64,000 nucleotides of DNA from Paracholeplasma vituli (GCF_025446935.1 NZ_JAOEGN010000001.1:1-64000), one strand, 5' to 3'. Shown: positions 1 to 10,403, counted from the first letter of the stretch. Made by a program: numbers and translations. Notes: generated by a model from the sequence alone, not told the origin.

Positions 1-93
<93 letters not shown>

Positions 94-230
94 TTGAATT
101 GTAAGAATTAGCTCTTATCTTTTTTTTCTAAGCTTTCATTAGAATTGCTTTTGTTTATTCTTTATACACTCATCATCATTCAGTTTTCAAAGACCTATTT
201 TTTTGCTTCACACGGATTTCGTGCTCATTC

Positions 231-259
231 ATTTTAACACTCTAAAACAGGGTTGTCAA
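231..259 (-). promoter_or_regulatory. rRNA operon promoter
   Basis: On the minus strand there is TTGACA (254-259), a 17-base spacer and TAAAAT (231-236). This is close to the sigma-A consensus and lies about 140 bases before the 16S gene, the usual place for a pre-rRNA leader. The leader (94-230) is rich in A and T and holds no ORF. Match by eye, not by a scoring matrix. Confidence 0.8.
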
Positions 260-306
260 GTATTTGTTTAACTTTTTTTAACCCTCGTTTTAAGGCTGTT
301 GAAAAG

Positions 307-391
307 TGGTGGAGGGGGACGGTTTCGAACCGCCGAACCCTTAGGGAGCAGATTTACAGTCTGCCGCGTTTAGCCTCTTCGCTACCCCTCC
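307..391 (-). tRNA. tRNA-Tyr (anticodon GTA)
   Basis: An 85-base class II tRNA with a long variable arm. The acceptor stem starts GGAGGGG and closes with CCCCTCC, then A and an encoded CCA (307-309). The anticodon loop reads CTGTAAA, so the anticodon is GTA (Tyr). The T arm contains GGTTCGAAACC. It lies upstream of the rRNA promoter on the same strand but has its own promoter at 412-440. Confidence 0.97.
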
Positions 392-411
392 GGTTTGCCG
401 TGTGCTTTTTT

Positions 412-440
412 ATTCTAACCTAACCAATAAAAAAATGCAA
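412..440 (-). promoter_or_regulatory. Promoter of tRNA-Tyr
   Basis: On the minus strand TTGCAT (435-440), a 17-base spacer and TAGAAT (412-417) end about 20 bases before the first base of the tRNA. The spacing and position fit a sigma-A promoter. Confidence 0.7.
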
Positions 441-472
441 CCCTTATTGTTACATTTTTTTCATTTTCTTTT

Positions 473-655
473 TTATGGCTGTTTTTCGGCCTTTATTTTC
501 TTATCTAACTCAAATTTTGGGATCATTACTTCGCGTGCGCACCCGTTACACTTTATTTTAATGTCTGCGCCTGTGCGTATGACAGTCCAGGCGTTACTCC
601 CGCATACGTGAGGCTTCTTAGTTTGGATTTGCATCCCGACTTCATAAGTGGTCAT
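473..655 (-). CDS. DUF951 family small zinc-finger-like protein
   Basis: A 60-residue protein of the DUF951 (YyzM-like) family, recognised from its pattern: a KKPHVCGSNAW segment near residues 13-23, an RTGADIKIKC segment near 27-36 and CNGC at 36-39. The three cysteines (18, 36, 39) could bind a metal. The family is common in Firmicutes next to parB and rsmG-type genes; its function is not known. The start ATG overlaps the parB stop (ATGA, 4 bases), so the two are probably translationally coupled. It is the last gene of the mnmG-rsmG-parA-parB run. No clear hairpin terminator is seen after it. Confidence 0.85.
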   Translation of the reverse strand: MTTYEVGMQIQTKKPHVCGSNAWTVIRTGADIKIKCNGCAREVMIPKFELDKKIKAEKQP

Positions 656-1488
656 TGTAGTAGTTTTTCTACCAGTTGTTTCAATTCAGCTTCCGATTTC
701 ACTTTAATCGTGAGTTTGTTCGCTGTGACAACGGTCTTTAATCCAAACTTTTGATTGAGACTTTGCTCGTAGACGACAAAGGTCTTTGGTTTTGGCTCAC
801 GTTTTTGCTTATTAGTCTTTTCTTCTTTTTCAGCTAATGCTTCGATTTGACGCACAGAGAGTTGTTCACTGACAATCTTTTTTGCTAAGGTCTTTATACG
901 AAGTGGATCATCTAGTTTAGATAATACGCGTGCGTGCGCCATAGAGATTTCATTTGTAAGTAACATGCTTTGAACTTCATCTGGTAAGTTTAACAAACCG
1001 ATGATATTGGTTACGTAACTTCTAGATTTCCCAATTCTTTCTGCAAGTGTCTTTTGAGTAATCTCCATTGTACGCATGATATTGGCGTACGCTTCGGCTT
1101 CTTCAATTGGACTTAAATTTTCACGTTGAAGGTTTTCAACCAATGAAATTTCTGCTACTTTAGCAGGATCGTAAGAACGAATGATGGAAGGGATGGTCTT
1201 TAATCCGACTTGTTTGGCCGCTCTAAAACGACGTTCACCGGATACAATCATATACCCATCTTTGACTTGTTTAACGATGATAGGTTGGAATATCCCATGT
1301 TCGCTGATGGATGCGGCTAAATCATTGATTTTTTCTGGATCAAAAATACGTCTAGGTTGGAAGGGGTTCGGGGTGACTTCCGATAGTGGAATTTCAACAA
1401 TCTTTTCCCCTTCTTGAATTTCATCGATGGTGTTTTCAACGAGTAAATCTCTTAATCCGCGCCCTAATACTTTAGTGTTTGTTTTCAT
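652..1488 (-). CDS. parB: Chromosome partitioning protein ParB (Spo0J)
   Basis: A CTP-dependent DNA clamp that loads at parS sites near the origin and works with ParA in chromosome segregation. The 278-residue length is typical. Residues 28-120 form the ParB/Srx domain, with VSGERRFRAA and the ENLQRENLSPIEEA motif that binds CTP and DNA. A helix-turn-helix follows (TQKTLAERIGKSRSYVTN, about 145-165), and the C-terminus is a lysine-rich dimerisation region. The start lies inside the end of parA (17-base overlap). I read the window for the parS palindrome TGTTTCACGTGAAACA and did not find it, so the sites must lie elsewhere. Confidence 0.95.
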   Translation of the reverse strand: MKTNTKVLGRGLRDLLVENTIDEIQEGEKIVEIPLSEVTPNPFQPRRIFDPEKINDLAASISEHGIFQPIIVKQVKDGYMIVSGERRFRAAKQVGLKTIPSIIRSYDPAKVAEISLVENLQRENLSPIEEAEAYANIMRTMEITQKTLAERIGKSRSYVTNIIGLLNLPDEVQSMLLTNEISMAHARVLSKLDDPLRIKTLAKKIVSEQLSVRQIEALAEKEEKTNKQKREPKPKTFVVYEQSLNQKFGLKTVVTANKLTIKVKSEAELKQLVEKLLQ

Positions 1489-2263
1489 TATTCTCGATTA
1501 ACTCCTTTGCCAATGACTTATATAGCGAAGCCGCACTCGACTTCGGTGCGTACGTTAAAATGGGTACGCCATACGTCGGTGCAACCTGAGCTGCCACATT
1601 GCTGGTAATAAACGTTTTAAATACGCCTTCTTGAAAATACTCTTTAACTTCGTTTACGATTGCCCATCCTGCTTTGGTGCGCTTATCCAACATCGTTAGT
1701 AAGACACCTTCAATGGTGAGTTCGCGGTGGTTAATCTTTAAATTCTTTTGGACGACTCTAACGGTATTCAACAATTGAGTTAAACCGTCAATTGCGAGAA
1801 ACTGACATTGAATCGGGATTAAAACCGAGTCTGATGCATATAAAGCATTCAATGTCGAGATGCCAAGTGCTGGTGCACAATCGATCAATACATAATCATA
1901 ACTGTCTTTAACTTTTCGAATGAGTTTATCTAGGATGTATACGTGGTCATCTAAACCGATTAATTTCATATCAATCCCAGCTAAATCGATGGTAGCGGGT
2001 ACCATGTGCATATGATACTTATCTAATACAGGAATACTTAACATGACTTCTTCGAGGTTCTTATCCCCCATCAGTGCGTCATATAGGTTTCCTTTTAATT
2101 GGCTGCGGTTAATCCCTAAACTGGTCGTTGCGGAGCCTTGTGCGTCAAAATCAATCAACAATACACGCTTATTGTAAAAAGCGAGTGAAGCTGCGAGATT
2201 GACGGATGTAGTTGTTTTTCCCACGCCACCTTTTTGGTTGGCGATCGAAATGACTTTTCCCAT
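1472..2263 (-). CDS. parA: Chromosome partitioning ATPase ParA (Soj)
   Basis: A MinD/ParA-type ATPase that forms DNA-bound dimers and is recycled by ParB. The deviant Walker A motif KGGVGKTT is at residues 11-18, and a Walker A' region (VLLIDFDAQGSATT) follows. The 263 residues match chromosomal Soj. A good ribosome site (AAGGAG) precedes the ATG. It sits 9 bases after rsmG and overlaps parB. The order mnmG-rsmG-parA-parB is the classical origin-proximal order of Firmicutes, so this end of the window is probably near oriC, although dnaA is not in view. Confidence 0.96.
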   Translation of the reverse strand: MGKVISIANQKGGVGKTTTSVNLAASLAFYNKRVLLIDFDAQGSATTSLGINRSQLKGNLYDALMGDKNLEEVMLSIPVLDKYHMHMVPATIDLAGIDMKLIGLDDHVYILDKLIRKVKDSYDYVLIDCAPALGISTLNALYASDSVLIPIQCQFLAIDGLTQLLNTVRVVQKNLKINHRELTIEGVLLTMLDKRTKAGWAIVNEVKEYFQEGVFKTFITSNVAAQVAPTYGVPILTYAPKSSAASLYKSLAKELIENNENKH

Positions 2264-2272
2264 GTGAGCTCC

Positions 2273-2959
2273 TTATAATGGTTTATTCTTTATATCTTTA
2301 AATGGCCTTGGATAGGCGTTATTTTCTTTAACCTTTTTAATCTTTAGTAAATGGCGTTCGCCTAAATCATTGGGTAGTTCTAACGAAATGATGTCTTCGA
2401 CTACACCACCCAAAATGGTGATGCCTTTGTTTGCTTTTTCAAGTTCTGCTTGAAAATTTTGAGCTTTCATCGCGATTAAGTACCCGCCTACTTTAACTAA
2501 AGGCAGTGCGAGTTCGTCCAATATATCAATTGGAGCAACGGCTCTAGCAGTGACCAAATCAAAGTAATTACGCTTTTTGAGGGCGTAAACTTCGGCACGA
2601 TCACAGATCAATTCAACCCCTTCGATATCAAGTGCCTTTAAAAGGCGACCCAAAAAGAGAATGCGTTTGTTGAGTGAGTCCACGATGGTTAAACGGATGT
2701 GCGGATAAACAATCTTTAAAACAATACCTGGAAAACCAGCCCCAGAACCAATATCTAATAGTGTGGATACCTGGTTAAGGTCAATGGCTTTAGAAAGCGT
2801 TAATGAATCGTAAAAGTGTTTATAATAAACCCCTTCTAGGTCAGTAATCGCGGTCAAATTCATAACGGCGTTTTCTTTGACCAAAAATTCATAATATGTG
2901 TTGAGTTTTTTAAGTTGAGCCTCACTAAGTGTGAGCCCAAGGGGTTTAAATATATCCAT
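2273..2959 (-). CDS. rsmG: 16S rRNA (guanine-527-N7)-methyltransferase RsmG (GidB)
   Basis: Methylates G527 (E. coli numbering) of 16S rRNA using S-adenosylmethionine. The SAM-binding loop LLDIGSGAGFPGIVL is at about residues 67-81, preceded by the family motif MNLTAITD and followed by LVTARAVAPI. Length (228) is normal. Its ribosome site (GAGGTAAT) lies in the stop region of mnmG, which ends one base before it, so translation is probably coupled. Second gene of the mnmG operon. Confidence 0.96.
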   Translation of the reverse strand: MDIFKPLGLTLSEAQLKKLNTYYEFLVKENAVMNLTAITDLEGVYYKHFYDSLTLSKAIDLNQVSTLLDIGSGAGFPGIVLKIVYPHIRLTIVDSLNKRILFLGRLLKALDIEGVELICDRAEVYALKKRNYFDLVTARAVAPIDILDELALPLVKVGGYLIAMKAQNFQAELEKANKGITILGGVVEDIISLELPNDLGERHLLKIKKVKENNAYPRPFKDIKNKPL

Positions 2960-2960
2960 A

Positions 2961-4808
2961 TTACCTCAAGGATTCTAAGTAGACCAATAAAATCGAAATG
3001 TCAGCTGGATTGACTCCACTGATGCGTGAGGCTTGTCCGAGTGTAGTTGGTCTGATTTTTTTAAGTTTGACACGTGCTTCGTTTGCGAGATTCTTGATTA
3101 AGTCATAGTTGATATCGTTTGGGATTGGTTTTTCATCGACTTTTATCATTTTATCGGCTTCTTTAGCTGCTTTATCGATATACCCAGCATACTTTACCTG
3201 AATTTCAACTTGTTCAAGGACGGCTTCAGCATAGTCATTCTTATAAAACTCGTTGATTATATTATACCGAATTTCTGGTCGTTTGAGTAGTTCATATAAT
3301 GAAGTACGGTCGCTAATTCTTGATGAGCCTGTACTGCGGATAATTTGGTTGTTTGATTCACTTGGCATAATGTATACGGTTTTGATTTCTTCAATGAGTT
3401 TGGCGATATCCGCTTTCTTTTGTAAAAAGCGTTGATAACGTTGTTCATCCACCAAGCCATATTGATACCCATAATCGCGTAAACGGAGGTCCGCATTATC
3501 GTGTCTGAGTAATAGTCTGTGTTCAGCTCTTGATGTTAATAAGCGATAGGGTTCTTTGGTACCTTTCGTAATTAAGTCATCAATCAAAACACCAATGTAA
3601 GCCTCGTTACGTTTAAGTACAAAAGGGGCTTTACCGCGTACTTTTAGTACAGCATTAATCCCTGCCATAATGCCTTGTCCGGCAGCTTCTTCATAGCCAC
3701 TTGTACCATTGATTTGGCCGGCACAAAAGAGGTTTTCGACTAACCGTGTTTCTAAGGATTGATAGAGTTGTGTCGGATTGATAGCGTCGTACTCAATCGC
3801 ATAGGCATGTTTCACGATAACCGCGTCTTCAAGCCCTTTTATAGAGTGTACGATACGTTCTTGAACATCCCGTGGCATCGAGGATGAGAGCCCTTGAACA
3901 TAGATTTCATCTAGGCTCATGCTTTCAGGTTCAAGGAAGATTTGATGGCGTTCTTTATCACTAAAACGAACGACTTTATCTTCAATTGAAGGACAGTATC
4001 TTGGACCGACCCCTTCGACGATACCCCCATACATGGCGGAATCACCTAAATGCATATTGATAATGCCATGGGTGATTAAGTTTGTGTGGGTTAAATAACA
4101 TGGTTCTTGATGTCCCATGGTCGTAATTTCTGGATCATAGGAGAAGGTTTGGAATTTGTCATCCGCGTATTGAGGTGTGGTAAGTTCATAGTGAATTGAA
4201 TTCTTCAAAATACGGGGTGGTGTCCCTGTTTTTAGTCTGACGATTTCAAATCCCAATGCTGCTAGTTGTGCACTGATGCCTTTGGTTGTTGGTTGATTAT
4301 CTGGTCCACTTTCTTTAGTTTGGTGACCAATGAGAATACGGGAGTGTAAATAGGTCCCGGTGGTAATAATAACCGTCTTGGATTCAATTTTTTCACCGGA
4401 TTCTAAAATAATTCCTTTAGCTACATTGTTTTCAACATGAAGACAATCCACTAAAGCTTCTAATAAGGTTAAATTAGGGGTGTTTTGTAGTACCTCTAAC
4501 ATGATTTTTGGGTATTCTAATTTATCAATTTGAGCTCTTAAAGCCCAAACAGCTGGACCCTTGGAAAGGTTCAGCATTTTCATTTGAATTTGTCCTTTAT
4601 CAGCGCTTCGTGCCATTTGACCTCCTAAAGCGTCAATTTCACGAACGACGATACCTTTGGCTGGTCCCCCAATTGAAGGGTTACAACTCATGGTCCCTAC
4701 TCTATCAAGTTTACCTGTGACAAGAAGGGTTTTCGCGCCCATACGAGCCGCTGCGAGGGCTGCTTCGATTCCGGCATGACCGCCGCCAACCACGATTACA
4801 TCTAACAT
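2961..4808 (-). CDS. mnmG: tRNA uridine-5-carboxymethylaminomethyl modification enzyme MnmG (GidA)
   Basis: FAD protein that, with MnmE, modifies U34 of several tRNAs. The N-terminal dinucleotide-binding motif [20 protein letters not shown], the conserved SCNPSIGG segment with its cysteine, and the C-terminal [16 protein letters not shown] region are all present. The full-length form is about 615 residues, as expected. I take the ATG at 4808 as the start, because it has GGAAGTGAT at good distance; the GTG three codons earlier would overlap that site. mnmE is not its neighbour here; transketolase is. First gene of the operon, with a promoter at 4831-4859. Confidence 0.97.
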   Translation of the reverse strand: MLDVIVVGGGHAGIEAALAAARMGAKTLLVTGKLDRVGTMSCNPSIGGPAKGIVVREIDALGGQMARSADKGQIQMKMLNLSKGPAVWALRAQIDKLEYPKIMLEVLQNTPNLTLLEALVDCLHVENNVAKGIILESGEKIESKTVIITTGTYLHSRILIGHQTKESGPDNQPTTKGISAQLAALGFEIVRLKTGTPPRILKNSIHYELTTPQYADDKFQTFSYDPEITTMGHQEPCYLTHTNLITHGIINMHLGDSAMYGGIVEGVGPRYCPSIEDKVVRFSDKERHQIFLEPESMSLDEIYVQGLSSSMPRDVQERIVHSIKGLEDAVIVKHAYAIEYDAINPTQLYQSLETRLVENLFCAGQINGTSGYEEAAGQGIMAGINAVLKVRGKAPFVLKRNEAYIGVLIDDLITKGTKEPYRLLTSRAEHRLLLRHDNADLRLRDYGYQYGLVDEQRYQRFLQKKADIAKLIEEIKTVYIMPSESNNQIIRSTGSSRISDRTSLYELLKRPEIRYNIINEFYKNDYAEAVLEQVEIQVKYAGYIDKAAKEADKMIKVDEKPIPNDINYDLIKNLANEARVKLKKIRPTTLGQASRISGVNPADISILLVYLESLR

Positions 4809-4830
4809 AAATATCACTTCCCGATGTATT

Positions 4831-4859
4831 ATTCTACCAAGAACCCCTTATGTTTACAA
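4831..4859 (-). promoter_or_regulatory. Promoter of the mnmG-rsmG-parAB operon
   Basis: Minus strand TTGTAA (854-859 of the 4 kb block), 17-base spacer, TAGAAT (4831-4836), about 23 bases before the mnmG ATG. It lies between the tkt terminator and mnmG, so the origin-type operon is transcribed independently of tkt. Confidence 0.65.
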
Positions 4860-4871
4860 CATAAAACGCTC

Positions 4872-4902
4872 TAAAGAAATAAGAAGCGATTGCTCGCCTC
4901 TT
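4872..4902 (-). terminator. Rho-independent terminator of tkt
   Basis: A 9-bp stem AAGAGGCGA/TCGCTTCTT with one G-T pair and a GCAA tetraloop, followed by ATTTCTTT on the minus strand. The stem begins within the tkt stop codon region (4901-4903). Confidence 0.75.
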
Positions 4903-6856
4903 AGATGTTTTGATAAGCTTGTACGACTTTCTCTTTGGTAAATCCAAACGCTTTGATGACCACTTCAAGTGGGGCGGATAACCCATAACGGTCAATACCA
5001 TAAACGTGTGGGGTATATTTATACCAAGATTGTGAGGAACCCATTTCGATGGCTAAAGTCTTAACACCTTTAGGTAAGACTTCTAACTTGTAGGCTACAG
5101 ATTGTCTTTCAAATAAGTAATGTGAAGGCATCGATACGACGCGAACAAATGTATTATGACTTTCTAGAAGTTGTTGCGCTTCGATGGCTAATCCAACTTC
5201 AGAACCTGCAGCTAATAATACACCATCAAGAGGACCTTTTTCAGGAGATACCACATAAGCACCCTTTTCAAAGACATCCATAGAAACTGCTGGTAAAGTC
5301 TTCACGTTTTGTCTCGTTAAGATGATTGCGGATGGGGTCTTGTGTTGCTTAACTGCCCAATACCAAGCCGCTTTGGTTTCATTCGCATCTGCTGGTCTCA
5401 TCACGTTTAATCCCGGAATAACACGTAAACCGGCTAATTGCTCGATCGGTTCATGGGTCGGACCATCTTCACCGACTGCAATTGAGTCGTGAGAGAAAAC
5501 GAAAATCGATGGGATTTGCATAAGTGCAGCCAAACGAATGGATGGTTTCATGTAATCTGAGAAGACGAAGAAAGCACCTGAAAAAGCCTTTAATCCGCCA
5601 TGTAACTGCATACCGTTCGTAATCGCACCCATGGCGTGTTCACGAACACCAAAGTTGATGTTACGTCCTAGACGGTTTTCTTTTGAGAAGTGTCCATCGG
5701 CGCCTTTCGCTTTAGTTGAAGCGGTAAGGTCAGCGGATCCACCGATGATATTAGGCATGAGTTTAGATAATTCATCTAAGACTTTACCGGAAGCAGCGCG
5801 CGTCGCGATTTGTGATCCTACTTCAAACTTCGGTAGGTCTTTAAAATCAACTTCACGGCTTTCGACGATAAAGGATTTGAGTAATGCAGCTTCAACAGGG
5901 TACTTTTCTTGATACTCCGTAATCATTTGAATCCATTTACGGTAATAACGAGATCCTCTATTGTAAACTTTGGTCTTGTAGTATTTATAGACATCTTGTG
6001 GGACTTCAAATGGTTTGTAATCCCAACCTAAATTTTTTCTGAGCTCTTCTGCTTTTTCTAATCCGATTGGTGAACCATGGACGTTTGAAGTACCCGCTAA
6101 GGAAGTACCATAACCGATGATGGTCTTAACTTCAATGACACTTGGTTTATCGGATTCTTTTTGTGCTTTTTTAATCGCTTTGGTGATTGCATTTAAGTCA
6201 TTACCATCCGAAACCTTTTGATAATGCCAGTTCATGGATTCGAACTTTTTCTTGTGGTCATCGGAGAAAGCCAATGACGTTTTACCATCTAATTGGATAT
6301 CGTTAGAGTCGAAAAGAACAATGAGTTTACCTAATCCAAGGTGTCCTGCTAAGGACAACGCTTCTAAAGCAACGCCTTCTTGAAGGTCACCATCACCACA
6401 AAGTACATAGGTATAGTGGTCAATGATAGGATAATTTTCTTTATTGAATTTCGCAGCAAGATGAGATTCCGCTAACGCCATCCCCACCCCATTAGAAATC
6501 CCTTGGCCAAGTGGACCGGAAGTCGTTTCAACGCCATCTGTATGACCATATTCAGGGTGACCTGGGGTCTTGCCAATTTGTCTAAAGTTTTTTAGATCAT
6601 CCATGGTTAGTTGATAACCAGATAGGTGGTTTAGTCCATATAACAACATGGACCCATGACCTGCGGATAAAATGAATCGGTCACGGTTAAACCAGTTTGA
6701 TTTTTTAGGGAATGCTTTTAAAAAACGAGTATAAAGCACGTGTGCCATAGGAGCAGCACCCAATACAATACCTGGGTGTCCTGAGTTCGCTTGATTAATC
6801 GCGTCAACACCAAGGAAACGTAATGTTTGAATACTTAAATGATCCATCTTTTCCAT
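4901..6856 (-). CDS. tkt: Transketolase
   Basis: Thiamine-diphosphate enzyme that moves two-carbon units between sugar phosphates in the non-oxidative pentose phosphate pathway. At 651 residues it has normal length and domain order: the TPP-binding domain (GHGSMLLYGLNHL near 68-80 and GDGDLQEGVALEA near 151-163), the pyrimidine domain with SADLTAS and HDSIAVGEDGPTHEP, and the C-terminal domain. In an organism without a full TCA cycle it would supply ribose phosphate and erythrose phosphate from glycolysis. The ATG follows GAGAGGT at a normal distance. The gene sits 11 bases behind the small membrane-protein gene and is probably cotranscribed with it. Confidence 0.97.
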   Translation of the reverse strand: MEKMDHLSIQTLRFLGVDAINQANSGHPGIVLGAAPMAHVLYTRFLKAFPKKSNWFNRDRFILSAGHGSMLLYGLNHLSGYQLTMDDLKNFRQIGKTPGHPEYGHTDGVETTSGPLGQGISNGVGMALAESHLAAKFNKENYPIIDHYTYVLCGDGDLQEGVALEALSLAGHLGLGKLIVLFDSNDIQLDGKTSLAFSDDHKKKFESMNWHYQKVSDGNDLNAITKAIKKAQKESDKPSVIEVKTIIGYGTSLAGTSNVHGSPIGLEKAEELRKNLGWDYKPFEVPQDVYKYYKTKVYNRGSRYYRKWIQMITEYQEKYPVEAALLKSFIVESREVDFKDLPKFEVGSQIATRAASGKVLDELSKLMPNIIGGSADLTASTKAKGADGHFSKENRLGRNINFGVREHAMGAITNGMQLHGGLKAFSGAFFVFSDYMKPSIRLAALMQIPSIFVFSHDSIAVGEDGPTHEPIEQLAGLRVIPGLNVMRPADANETKAAWYWAVKQHKTPSAIILTRQNVKTLPAVSMDVFEKGAYVVSPEKGPLDGVLLAAGSEVGLAIEAQQLLESHNTFVRVVSMPSHYLFERQSVAYKLEVLPKGVKTLAIEMGSSQSWYKYTPHVYGIDRYGLSAPLEVVIKAFGFTKEKVVQAYQNI

Positions 6857-6867
6857 AATTTACCTCT

Positions 6868-7497
6868 CTATTTTGATTTTGGATTTTCTTCTTCAGCTTT
6901 TGGTTCTTCGCTAACTTCGACTGCAGGTTCTACTTTTTCTTCAAACTTGAAATAGTCTTCGTAGTATTTACCTTGTTTTTCGAGTAAATCATTGAATTTA
7001 TTTTCACCAATAATCATTTGAATATCTTTAACTGCGGTTGTTCTCGCTTCTTCAACCTTCTTACGCATAATGGTGGTTTGTAACATATTAGTTACCAAAA
7101 CAACACCTAAGATACCGATTAACGCGAAGTTTTGATAATCTCTCAACGCTTCAAGGGTTGAGAATAAAATCGCTAATACCATAGATACCGCAATCATTGG
7201 GAATACCATTTTATACATTAATCCAAAACGAACTTTATCCGCTTTTTCATAGAATGTAATCCAAACTTGATTCACGCGTTTGGAATACAGGTCTTTCATG
7301 ACTTGATAGTAACCGTCTTCGATTAATAATTTATAGCTCTTAGAGTCGCTTGTCCAAACGGCGAATTGGCCTTTACCAGCGAATCGAGATAAGAATTTGG
7401 TATCATTCATAGAGTGAATCTCGACGGTTTTACCTTCGAGTTGGTAAGTTTCTTTAGGATTATTGAGTTGTTTAAAAATGCCGTATTGTAGTTTCAT
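6868..7497 (-). CDS. Unknown membrane protein with two transmembrane segments
   Basis: I do not recognise the family. The start is taken as the ATG at 7497, which follows GGAGGAATTATTCT; a longer frame runs further upstream but has no ribosome site and would cross the -10 TATAAT at 7519-7524. The 209-residue product has a soluble N-terminal part (1-100), two hydrophobic segments at about 105-125 and 133-152, a lysine- and glutamate-rich helical stretch and a very acidic tail (EEPKAEEENPKSK). It probably forms an operon with tkt. It occupies the place downstream of tadA-SRP RNA where many Firmicutes have dnaX, but it is not DnaX. Confidence 0.7.
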   Translation of the reverse strand: MKLQYGIFKQLNNPKETYQLEGKTVEIHSMNDTKFLSRFAGKGQFAVWTSDSKSYKLLIEDGYYQVMKDLYSKRVNQVWITFYEKADKVRFGLMYKMVFPMIAVSMVLAILFSTLEALRDYQNFALIGILGVVLVTNMLQTTIMRKKVEEARTTAVKDIQMIIGENKFNDLLEKQGKYYEDYFKFEEKVEPAVEVSEEPKAEEENPKSK

Positions 7498-7646
7498 AGA
7501 ATAATTCCTCCGATAATAATTATACCACATATATTTATATATAAGAGATAAAAATCGCCTTAATAAACCGTTAAGCACATCAATAAAAATACTACAAATG
7601 GAACAAAAACTAGAAAAACCTCTAATGCCAGTTTAAAAAATAAAAA

Positions 7647-7758
7647 AGTATCCCTATCAGGCACCGCCACCCACATCCTACCCATGCTTATGGCTGCTTC
7701 GATCAAGACCTGACCAGGTTCACACGATAGCATTGGATGACGGTGCCTCATAGGGATA

Positions 7759-7760
<2 letters not shown>
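7647..7760 (-). ncRNA. ffs: SRP RNA (4.5S type, small bacterial form)
   Basis: RNA of the signal recognition particle, which binds Ffh and targets membrane proteins. On the minus strand the apical domain is clear: ACCTGGTCAGGTCTTGATCG, then AAGCAGCCATAAGCATGGGT, matching the asymmetric loop and the loop-flanking sequences of bacterial SRP RNA. The ends pair: AGTATCCCTA (7647-7656) with TAGGGATACT (7751-7760). The closing helix followed by TTTTTTATTTTTT (7633-7646) can itself act as terminator. At about 114 bases this is the short form. Its 5' end touches the stop codon of tadA, an arrangement known in Firmicutes (tadA-SRP RNA-dnaX). Confidence 0.95.
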
Positions 7761-8803
<1,043 letters not shown>

Positions 8804-8822
8804 AGTATCACTCCCTACAACT

Positions 8823-8851
8823 AGTATACGGATTTACAACAACCGATTCAA
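8823..8851 (-). promoter_or_regulatory. Promoter of tdk-tadA
   Basis: Minus strand TTGAAT (8846-8851), 17-base spacer, TATACT (8823-8828), about 20 bases before the tdk ATG. Good sigma-A match by eye. Confidence 0.7.
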
Positions 8852-8883
8852 CCCCCAAAAAGATGAAAGTCACTTACATCTTA

Positions 8884-8919
8884 ATTAAGAAAAATCACGA
8901 CTAAAAAAGTCGTGATTAT
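8884..8919 (-). terminator. Terminator of the carotenoid/isoprenoid operon
   Basis: Minus strand AATCACGACT / AGTCGTGATT, a perfect 10-bp stem with a TTTTT-containing loop, followed by TTTCTTAATT. It closes the crtI-crtB-kinase operon and separates it from tdk. Confidence 0.8.
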
Positions 8920-8933
8920 TGCTTAAAAAGTTA

Positions 8934-9725
8934 TTAGAAAACGAGTACTAACATGGAAACCGCTGTGGAGACAAAACCGCTAATGAAGTTCACAGCGTCG
9001 TTTGTAATCCATGCTAGCCCACTGGTCAAAATCGCTTTTTCATTTTCCAAAAATGGTTTTTCAGTATACTTTCCAGATTTTTCCCCGCGGTATTTGGCTT
9101 GTAATAAAATCCCCATGTAGGAATCCACTAAACAACCCACAAAACCGCCAAACGAAACAACACTGAAGTATAAGAACAGTTTATTTGGGTTATAAATCGG
9201 TGAGAACGCATATAAGCCCATAAATGAGAATCCAATAAATAGTGCACCCCCAACAGATGCTAGAGTACCCAATCGTGAAACCCCACCTGACACACCTCTT
9301 GTCACTTCTTTAAAGGTTAAGATAGAATAGGTTTTCCCTTTAGATAACACTCCAAGTTCACTTGCCCAGGTGTCTGAATTGCAGGATGCAATTGAAATAA
9401 CGGCTGCAACCATAAATAATTCATTTTTTGTAAAATAGTAGAAAATCGAAAATAGGGTCGCGATAAAACTATTCGATAATACTTGAATGTAGTTACGTCC
9501 TTCAGAATGATGCTTAATTTTCTTCTCACCAAATTTGGTAATCAACGAAGATGAAATGAAAAATAGAATCAACGAACCCCATACGATATATGTCCCAAAA
9601 CCATAGATGAGTGTACCCGATAGCGTTGCTGCAATAAGTCCTGATTGATTTAATGAGTGTTTTTTATAAGCTGCAAACCCGACGATAAAACTGAATATGA
9701 AGCCTAAAAGAAATTGAATCGCCAT
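8934..9725 (-). CDS. DUF92 integral membrane protein (VTE6-like, possible prenyl-phosphate kinase)
   Basis: Member of the DUF92 family. In plants and cyanobacteria this family includes VTE6, which phosphorylates phytyl phosphate to phytyl diphosphate. Family marks seen: SLNQSGLIAATLSGTLIYGFG (about 26-46, shown here by key residues SL..G..AA...GT), FFISSSLITKFG, NSDTWASELG (about 116-125) and the SGGVSRLGT segment. There are about six to seven hydrophobic segments. The ATG at 9725 follows AGGAGG at five bases, so the GTG two codons earlier is not used. It lies 15 bases behind a phytol-kinase-like gene, as expected if the two act in sequence. The substrate is an inference. Confidence 0.75.
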   Translation of the reverse strand: MAIQFLLGFIFSFIVGFAAYKKHSLNQSGLIAATLSGTLIYGFGTYIVWGSLILFFISSSLITKFGEKKIKHHSEGRNYIQVLSNSFIATLFSIFYYFTKNELFMVAAVISIASCNSDTWASELGVLSKGKTYSILTFKEVTRGVSGGVSRLGTLASVGGALFIGFSFMGLYAFSPIYNPNKLFLYFSVVSFGGFVGCLVDSYMGILLQAKYRGEKSGKYTEKPFLENEKAILTSGLAWITNDAVNFISGFVSTAVSMLVLVF

Positions 9726-9740
9726 AGGCACCTCCTAGAT

Positions 9741-10403
9741 TTAGAGTAGTAATAATAAATAGACGAGTAAACTAGATAATAGCGGAACCGTGAGATTATC
9801 TAGTCCTTTTGGTGTATATAATTCAATCACAGTAGATATAATCGAAACGACCACTGCGACCCACAATGCTGTTATAATGTTATAACCAGAAAAGCTCAAG
9901 ATTAGGGTGACCACAACGAAGCTAACAACCACCATGGTTAGAGAGCCTTCTAAGGATTTATTATCTACCAATTTGTGTTTGCCAAATGCTTTTCCGACAA
10001 CGGCTGCGAGTCCATCCCCATAACCTAAGACGAGAATCCCAACTGCACCAACTTCTGGTTTGTTGATAACACCGAAGGTTAAGATAACCAATATCAGTAA
10101 TGAAATTGGAAAATAAACAGTACCAAGATTACCATTACCGCTACGTTCCATCGACTTAATCAAATTGGTTTTATATGAATAATAGTTTAATAAAATGAAG
10201 GTGATCGGGGGAACAATCGCGAACCAAATCGCCATTTCACCTTCGAAGACAATCATCGCCAAGATCCACCAATTGGATACCCCAATGTGGATAAACTTAC
10301 GCGCACCCTCATCGCCTACCAGTTTAGCTTTTTGTAAAACGGTTGAAATCCCGATAATCAAGAATACTAAAACATAAGACAATACTAAACCCCAATAGTT
10401 CAT
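9741..10403 (-). CDS. Phytol/dolichol kinase-like membrane protein (VTE5 family)
   Basis: A 220-residue polytopic protein of the CDP-alcohol/dolichol kinase superfamily, most like VTE5 phytol kinase. Seen: EGARKFIHIGVSNWW (about 33-47), the GNGNLGTVYFP segment, the nucleotide-binding region LGYGDGLAAVVGKAFGKHK (about 126-144), the NKSLEGS motif (about 148-154) and DNLTVPLLSS near the C-terminus. These enzymes use CTP to phosphorylate prenyl alcohols. It lies between crtB and the DUF92 gene in one operon, which points to phosphorylation of a C15 or C20 prenol. A farnesol, geranylgeraniol or undecaprenol substrate cannot be told apart from sequence. Confidence 0.78.
   Translation of the reverse strand: MNYWGLVLSYVLVFLIIGISTVLQKAKLVGDEGARKFIHIGVSNWWILAMIVFEGEMAIWFAIVPPITFILLNYYSYKTNLIKSMERSGNGNLGTVYFPISLLILVILTFGVINKPEVGAVGILVLGYGDGLAAVVGKAFGKHKLVDNKSLEGSLTMVVVSFVVVTLILSFSGYNIITALWVAVVVSIISTVIELYTPKGLDNLTVPLLSSLLVYLLLLL

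Noticed and set aside
402-611. Open frame of 69 codons on the plus strand
   Set aside because: Antisense to the DUF951 gene, no ribosome site and T-rich by composition.
7560-7751. Open frame of 63 codons on the minus strand
   Set aside because: It lies across the SRP RNA, whose structure and conserved loops fully explain the sequence; no ribosome site.
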